The position numbers and the translations under genes were made by a program. 14,214 bases of DNA from Isohypsibius dastychi (taxonomy: Eukaryota; Tardigrada; Eutardigrada; Parachela; Isohypsibiidae), in NCBI GenBank assembly GCA_034696485.1, contig JAQIWT010000877.1, positions 1 to 14,214 of the forward strand. Direction: 5' to 3'. The notes beneath the pieces were generated by a model. That model made no database searches, was not told where the DNA came from, and saw nothing but the letters and a program-made list of their open reading frames with translations. Shown in pieces: positions 8,995 through 14,214 of the stretch. The first letter of the stretch is position 1. Every line of letters starts with the position of its first letter.

Positions 8995-10611
8995 ATGTTT
9001 GCAAATTGAAAGGTTCAATGTTTGTTTTTTAATTCTCTGCACAGAAGATGAGTTTTGCCAGCAAATTCTTGATTATCGTACCGTTTTTAGAAGTTCCCGA
9101 GTAACTGATAGAAAGTGTAATTAATCAATTCTATTAAAGAGCTTGAATTAGGTCGTTGAAGTGGGTTCGGTGAACTTTCTGGGAAGGATCGAACTACGTT
9201 GAAAATGTCCATATATGTTCTATATTAGATTGCATTACATACCGGAAGTCAGTTGTCTATATCGTGGAGTTCCTTTCGCCCTTGTGGCTTCCACCTTCTG
9301 CGACTTATCAAAATGAGGGCTATTACTCTTTTTTCCGCAAGTGCAATGTCGCTTTTAATTTAGGTCAGGGTACTCGACCTAGTTCTTGGGTTTTTGTAGG
9401 AACCTTGCATGCACGATGAATGGTAGTGTTATGAAGAGTTTGCCTGTTTCATTTTCGGTTGAAGGGTCATGGGCTGTTAATTTTGATTTAGTTTCAGAGT
9501 TTCTGGATGGAATTTAAACTAGAACAAAAATTTTTGGTAAACGAGAATATTGTTGAAAAAACGATGATGTTCTTCTGGGTTATAGAGTTTTTTAGGTTTC
9601 CTAAGGTAGTCAGAATCGGAGACCTTCAAAGAAATGGGCACGGGATTTTGCCGGGAATTTTTTTCTGGAATTTACGAAAGTTTGCGGGAATGACACTCCT
9701 CCTAGTTTTCTTTATTGCGATGTAAACCAGACTCAGTTGAAAACAACCGCTCGATGACCTTGAACGATTCTTTTTAGTCCGTAAACAGAAACGTTTTCAT
9801 ATGACGCGAATCCCCTGGGAAAATCCACATGGTCAACAGAACATGTTTGTATGCTCTTGTAATTAAGGATACACATATCGCGTCATGTTGTCGTTTGATA
9901 ACAAAATTATGGATAATAACTTTCCGATATGTTTCACCATGAACCCTAATATTTCTGCCACGTTCGAAATTATTTCGTTCAAAAAGACGGCGAGAAAAAA
10001 CAGCGTGGTCACTTATCTTTTTTGGATTACTAGCGGTTTTTTTCTTTTGATTTTTCCGCGAAATCAACCGGAAGTTTAAGCTCTCGTAATGGTAACAAGA
10101 TCTCTTTGTTTACTCCGTCGTGTCATAATCACTTAATGATGCGGCAATCCGTGACATTCTCCGAAGAAAACAAACGCGCGGCGAACCCCGGGTATTCTAA
10201 TGAGGAGAATGGGTTAGTGTTGTCTTTCTCTTCCATTTGGTCAATGTAGTAATGTGTCATGCCGTTGGGGGGAAAATGGTCATGAATTATCACCCATTAC
10301 TGATCAACTCAATGCATGAGATGACGTTGTCAGTCATTATCCCCACCTGCACCTTCCTTGGAGCTCTGGATGAAATGAAGCCTCTTTATTCGCAAACGAA
10401 ACGATAGACGAGGAGATCAATTGATTGATTGGTTGAAAAAGGAAGGATGGCAGGCTACAAAAAGCGTGAGACGCTTCGGAAACAAACCCCATCAATAAAG
10501 TAGCTACAGACGATCGTTTATGTCAAGGAGAGACCCTCCTGCTGTGTTTTTTGAGAAGAGGACTACATTTTCCGGCTGACGGAATTTGTGATCAATTTTC
10601 GTTCAGGAGAA

Positions 10612-10626
10612 ATGATGTTTTTGTGA
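10612..10626 (+). CDS. Upstream ORF (4 codons) before the casein kinase start
   Basis: Two tandem ATGs begin a frame, MMFL, with stop TGA at 10624-10626, 28 nt before the main ATG at 10655. An acceptor-like CGTTCAG ends at 10606, so the uORF may lie at the beginning of the first coding exon, downstream of a 5'UTR intron. Confidence 0.4.
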   Translation: MMFL

Positions 10627-10654
10627 TTATCGTTTCCGAGGGGGGAAGAAGAAA

Positions 10655-13600
10655 ATGTCGACTGCGCGAACTCCACATCGAACTCCGCGCTCACTCTGGC
10701 CGCAGGGCAGTCAGAGCAATCTTATGAACAATGGATTAAGGAGTCCGTTGAAGGGATCAGGTGGGTCGTCGAATGGGATGTTTAATTTGGACAGCGGACG
10801 CGGTGGGAATAGATCCATTTTCGGGGGATGGCGCGTGCTGAAGGATGCGATTCGGGATGGACATTTTCAACACGGATTGTGGCGAAGGTGAGCGAGTCAG
10901 CTTTGATCGATTTGACAAACATCCGTCTGATCACAAAAACTCTCGATTTGACAATATCGGATGTATAATATTAGATTAAATTTAGAGAATTAGTAGTGTA
11001 ATAAATTAGTGTTATAAATGTTATAAATAAATGTTATAAATTATTAATTATATTATTATTATTATTATATTATTATTATTATATTATTATTATTATATTA
11101 TTATTATTATATTATTATTATTATATTATTATTATTATATTGATTGTTAATTATAAATTATAAATTATTGAAAAAATGTTATAAATTAGTTCGCATTATA
11201 TATTGGATATTTTTGTTAATCAAATCTCACTTGGGCTTCACCAGGATTTAATTTTGGACTACCAATAGTTAATTCAGAAAATATTGTTAATAAATCTGTG
11301 GTGATTACGGTTAGCCTGCTGCCCTCTTGGTTTAGCAAGTAAGCTCAAAACTGACAAGAATTCGATTAAACACAGAAAGAAGTTCAAATTTAAAATCATA
11401 ATATTGAGATTTAAATTCAATTCAAATTAAATGCTGAAAACCGAAAAAACGTTGGGTAATTTCTCTTGGATTGTTTCTGATAACTCGTTTTCGTTTTCTG
11501 GAAATATTCAAACGTGATTCTGGTCACTTATCGTAATTTTGAATTCAAGTGAACATTTGGGAATACAAAACCTCATGTCATTCCCCATTTCTTTAATCAA
11601 CCACGATTTTAATATTATGATGGATTTCATGCCGGATTAATTTTCGTGATTAGTTCAATCTCTTCTTGCTCTGTTAATTTGCTCACATCCTTGTCCCCTT
11701 CCATCACGCAGTCACGATTTCCCTGGCGCAATTTCGTTCATATTCCCTCCTGTTAAAAACAAAGCAATCTCAGAACGGTGTGCCATAATTCCGGAAGAGT
11801 CATTCATGTGGAACTCTTTCGCGTGTTCCACCATTCCTAAAATCTTTTCCTTACCCTCCATTTTTCTCCATTTTTCAAATTCCAATCCATGACCTTTAAT
11901 TTCCATGAATTATTTCGACGACCACCCCGAACCGGTGACATCAAGAAATCCCTATCGGATTATTTATTTTCCAGCGGGAATAACTTGGTTGACGCGCGGA
12001 GTCGCGATGGATTGTGGTCGGAAATGCAGCGGACCGGTCCGGCCAAGGTGCAAATCCCCCTCGAAAAGGAGCACGTTGATAAATTGTTCGGGCAACATGT
12101 CGGCATCTGGTTCGTAATCGGGGAACAATTCGCCAAAGGCGGCTTCGGGGAAGTTCGCTATGGCTATCATAAATCAATGTCGGCCAAGAAGTTCGCCGTC
12201 AAAATCGAGTCGGTCAATCATTCGGGATTGCGTCATCTGTCCACGGAATACAACATCTACAGCATCCTCGGTGACGCACCTGGTGAGCGCAATTTTCTTC
12301 CCGCCGAAATATGTGTAATTAACGCTAATTGTTTGCGGCCTGCAGGTATTCCACGATGTAAGTGGTTCGTCTGCGTTTTCGGCTGGCAACATGTTTTTCC
12401 AACGGTTTACCCTTCGTAGGTTATTATTATGGACTGTGTGGAATTGTTCATAATGCGCTGGTGAGTTGACCAATTATGGAATAATATGCAGAGTTTGTAT
12501 TTCGTGGATTAGGGAAATTTCGGCTCAACCGGAAATGAATTCAGTTGTTTTATTTACCTTTGAATGATTTCAAACATTGGCTGGGGTCATTATTTTTAAT
12601 GATGCTTTTGATGAATATTTCGCTGACACATGGATCCGGTTTCCAATTGGAGCAAGGCTGAAGGGGATTTCCTGGATTTCTTAAAAAAAGGTGTTTCCTG
12701 GTAGATAAAGGAGATGCTTGAGCGTCAATGAAAATCCAGAGCGCACACTTGAGAATCTGAAAAAGTGAAATCAAATCAAGAATTTTCTGTTATAATCGTG
12801 ACCCTTCCCACTAAAAAAGAGCAGGGAATTTGGGAGCGACAGAATGTCGAACAAGATTTTCGAAATTTCTCTGTTGAAGGAAAATTCAGCTTCTTTTGTA
12901 AATTTCAGATTTGTTGTTTTTGCAGAAAATTTCTGAATTCAATCAGAGCAGCTTGAGGGCCGATATTAGAATCTGGAGGCTTTGAAGTTTTCAAAGGACT
13001 TTTTTGAATTTTTCTGATTATTTTCTAATCTGTTTACTCTGCAGAATCAAATTCTGAGCTTCGAATTCCTGTTAAATTTTTCACTCCTGCTCATCTTTTT
13101 CGAAAATTGAAATCAAGTTATTGTGTAAGTCAACTGTGGTCTTATCTCCCAGCGAAAACATTTGCACTGGGTGCGAGCGGCGAACATACAATAAAACGGG
13201 GAAAGTGTTTACCTTTCTGATTAAAATGACAACAACTACAACGAAATATAACAGTTTCCTTGCCGGTGCTGTAGCAAAATTCTCCATATAATTAATCAGT
13301 GAGATAATAGCTTTCTGATATATCTAGGACTGTATTTGTAACCAACCAAAAAATATAATGTTAATTAATAAAATGACTGGTATTTCGCGCACCTGCGGCG
13401 CATATTTTTAAGCTCCTAATAAAATACAAAATTGATCAAAAAATGGGTTATAGAAAACGGGAAATAACGGATAAAATTGACGTGGGATGACGATGAAGGG
13501 CATGCTTTGAGTGGATGAACATTAAGCGGTTGCACGCGTGGAACATTAATGAAAATGGCTTTTAACAGGTTATGGATCTGCTAGGACCTTCATTGGATGA

Positions 13601-13700
13601 TGTCTTTGAATCGATGAAGCGCAAGTTCTCCTTACGGACGGTCGTGATGATTGCATTGCAGACGTTCGAGCGACTTCAGTACCTTCATACACGCGGAGTG
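10655..13700 (+). CDS. Divergent casein kinase 1 family protein kinase; N-terminal 242 aa, rest beyond the right edge
   Basis: Visible exons are 10655-10887, 11975-12282, 12346-12357 (12 nt), 12420-12460 and 13569-13700. Phases agree throughout (2, 1, 1, 0, 0), giving 242 residues. Residues 1-77 form a Ser/Gly/Arg-rich extension with TP and SP sites. The kinase N-lobe starts near 120. It has a glycine loop at 127-141 (FAKGGFGEVRYG), the ATP-binding lysine K154 in AVKIES, a helix-C glutamate E169 in LSTEYNIY, then GIP(R)CYYYG, the CK1 signature LLGPSLDDVF, and KFSLRTVVMIALQ and LHTRG just before the catalytic loop. LLGPSL.D.F and YYYG favour CK1 over tau-tubulin kinase. The HRD/K..N catalytic loop, DFG and the C-lobe are not in the window, so activity cannot be judged. 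The first loop glycine is replaced by Ala131. CK1 kinases phosphorylate pre-primed acidic or phosphorylated Ser/Thr sites. The subfamily is unresolved. Exon 1 is joined by splice phase only and is the least certain exon. Confidence 0.83.
10888..11974 (+). other. Casein kinase intron 1 (1087 nt)
   Basis: The donor AAG|GTGAGC (10888) and acceptor TTATTTTCCAG (ending 11974) join CGAAG to CGGGA in phase. The first half is strongly A/T-rich and contains a 14-bp satellite. Around 11380-11440 it is AT-rich again, sharing TTAAATTCAATT (11411-11422) with the DONSON intron 5 tract (4039-4050). No coding signal was recognised in it. Confidence 0.65.
11050..11141. repeat. Compound AT microsatellite with 14-bp period
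   Basis: One 17-bp unit (AT followed by five ATT) is followed by five perfect tandem copies of the 14-mer ATATTATTATTATT, starting at 11067, 11081, 11095, 11109 and 11123. A 5-bp remnant ends the array. It lies inside casein kinase intron 1. The perfect copies imply recent expansion or slippage. Confidence 0.92.
12283..12345 (+). other. 63-nt casein kinase intron 2, stop-free and in frame
   Basis: The donor CCTG|GTGAGC and acceptor GCCTGCAG define a 63-nt intron. Its length is a multiple of three and it carries no stop in the coding frame, so retention would insert 21 residues between the helix-C region and the GIP motif. Family alignment argues that it is normally removed. Confidence 0.65.
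12346..12357 (+). other. 12-nt micro-exon of the casein kinase gene
   Basis: GTATTCCACGAT sits between the acceptor TGCAG and the donor GTAAGT. With flanking bases it encodes G-I-P-R-C, the GIP segment present in essentially all CK1 kinases just before the YYG strand. It is symmetric (phase 1 on both sides), so skipping it would keep the frame and delete four residues. Confidence 0.65.
12461..13568 (+). other. Casein kinase intron 4 (1108 nt)
   Basis: The donor CTG|GTGAGT (12461) and acceptor TTAACAG (ending 13568) join in phase 0, linking VHNAL to VMDLLGPSL. The interior is A/T-rich with many short repeats built from AATTTCTG/CAGAAATT-like words (12850-13060). Open frames of about 60-75 codons on either strand look like chance. 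A minus-strand frame at 13081-13287 has a Val-rich run produced by an ACAAC-type repeat. Confidence 0.65.
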
Positions 13701-14214
13701 GTACGTTGATGGCTATTAATTTATTGCAGATAAAAATAACGCATGACCTCAACCGGGACTTCCTTATGGGGTGTATTTTCGCTAATTTAATTTTGTTAGA
13801 TACACGGTATGTCTGCAGGGATGACGCAGTTTGTCCGAAATTCAGAGGAAAGATGACGTTCAAAATAATCATTCCTAAATATTGGCCAAATGCTCAACAA
13901 TTTTGAGTAGAAATATTCGGCAGAAAATAATATTTCTGTGGAATTTTCAGAATTGAGCAGAACTCTACCTGTTTTTGAATCAAGGTCTAGAAGGGCCAAG
14001 GAACCCAATGAACAATTTTTTTCCTTTTTTCATGCATTTTTTGAAGTGTTTTTCTTTTGCGTTGGAAAACTTCCCTTGAATCCAAGTTGGTATTGTTTTC
14101 GGTAAGTGAATAACTTCTGCGATTTTTTACTAATGAAATACCGTAATTCTTCAATTAAGAGCCCCCCCGAAATAAAAGCCCCCCCGTAATAAGAGCCCAT
14201 TTGGGCGCCGTTCG
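13701..14214 (+). other. Start of casein kinase intron 5, running off the window
   Basis: The donor GTACGT follows the codons for LHTRGV. No acceptor followed by the expected HRD catalytic-loop sequence occurs before the window ends, so exon 6 is outside. The intron holds a hairpin-forming inverted repeat, AGAAATATT/AATATTTCT (13909-13917 and 13929-13937), and a 17-bp-period repeat at its end. Confidence 0.6.
14140..14214. mobile_element. Probable end of a DNA transposon or MITE: 17-bp-period C-rich subterminal repeats
   Basis: After ACCGTAATTCTTCAAT come three tandem units with exact 17-bp spacing, starting at 14156, 14173 and 14190. Each begins TAA(A/G)AGCCC; the first two have seven Cs followed by G. 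The third diverges into a short palindrome, GCCCATTTGGGC (14195-14206). The composition differs sharply from the A/T-rich intron around it. I recall similar C-run repeats at the ends of invertebrate DNA transposons, but I cannot name the family. The other end lies beyond the window, so target-site duplication cannot be checked. Confidence 0.5.

Larger units (their letters stand above)
8726..10654. other. Intergenic region between MAEA and the casein kinase gene
   Basis: About 1.9 kb with no recognised gene; open frames of 60-97 codons on either strand (for example 9507-9725 plus and 9774-10067 minus) resemble no family. The left part should hold the MAEA 3'UTR, which lacks a nearby AATAAA; ATTAAA at 8989-8994 is the first plausible signal. 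Copies of CCGGAAGT occur at 9242-9249 and 10068-10075. The right 550 bp is richer in G/C (for example around 10175-10195) and likely contains the kinase promoter. It includes an imperfect palindrome, TGACGTTGTCA (10322-10332), with a CRE-like half site. Confidence 0.5.

Noticed and set aside
9180-9200. Minus-strand AGTTCGATCC resembling a tRNA B-box
   Set aside because: No A-box, cloverleaf stems or Pol III terminator at the right distance were found.
9507-10067. Open frames of 72-97 codons between MAEA and the kinase gene
   Set aside because: No family resemblance or motif was seen, and frames of this length are expected by chance in about 2 kb.
12550-12956. Short open frames on both strands in casein kinase intron 4
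   Set aside because: The sequence is A/T-rich with short repeats, and the splice sites that flank it give an uninterrupted CK1 alignment.
13081-13287. Minus-strand 68-codon frame with a Val-rich membrane-like run
   Set aside because: The Val run comes from an ACAAC-type simple repeat, and the frame lies antisense within a kinase intron with no supporting signal.
13755-13770. CGGGACTTCC reading R-D-F as a possible kinase catalytic loop
   Set aside because: The surrounding translation lacks the H before R-D and the K-P-x-N context, and a strong donor precedes it at 13701.

Overview
The window is metazoan nuclear DNA with compact, intron-rich protein genes. Introns are mostly 57-180 nt with GT..AG ends; the longest are about 0.4-1.1 kb. 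No bacterial, viral, CRISPR or tRNA/rRNA features were found. The remembered closeness of the RPL31 core to nematode RPL31, together with a MATH/BTB-like gene and a divergent casein kinase 1 (both expanded families in nematodes), suggests an ecdysozoan such as a nematode or tardigrade. The acceptors lack the strict TTTTCAG of Caenorhabditis. The species assignment is inference.

Layout, left to right. (1) 130-874 (+): terminal exon of a BTB/POZ protein of SPOP-like MATH-BTB type; its 5' part lies off the window. (2) 875-2274: intergenic DNA with a short minisatellite. (3) 2275-4833 (+): complete seven-exon DONSON homologue, 540 aa, a replication-helicase assembly factor. (4) 5148-5792 (-): complete four-exon RPL31, 126 aa, convergent with DONSON. 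(5) 5793-6217: head-to-head promoter region shared with the next gene. It holds an inverted CCAAT box, a likely 5'UTR intron and a tiny uORF. (6) 6218-8725 (+): complete eight-exon MAEA/Fyv10, 401 aa, a RING-type subunit of the GID/CTLH ubiquitin ligase. (7) 8726-10654: about 1.9 kb intergenic. (8) 10655 to beyond the right edge (+): 5' half of a divergent casein kinase 1, with five visible exons including a 12-nt micro-exon. Its last visible intron contains a 17-bp-period repeat that looks like a transposon end.

The genes are housekeeping or signalling genes and do not form a pathway or operon. No previously undescribed multi-gene system is supported. The best leads are small: the in-frame CK1 micro-exon next to a stop-free 63-nt intron; ten exact copies of ACTTCCGG/CCGGAAGT, far above chance and often extended in introns; the MAEA uORF whose stop overlaps the main start; and the short last RPL31 exon, which is missed if the reading frame is simply followed into the intron. 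Exon boundaries were placed by hand from splice sites, phase agreement and remembered family alignments; transcripts are needed to confirm them.
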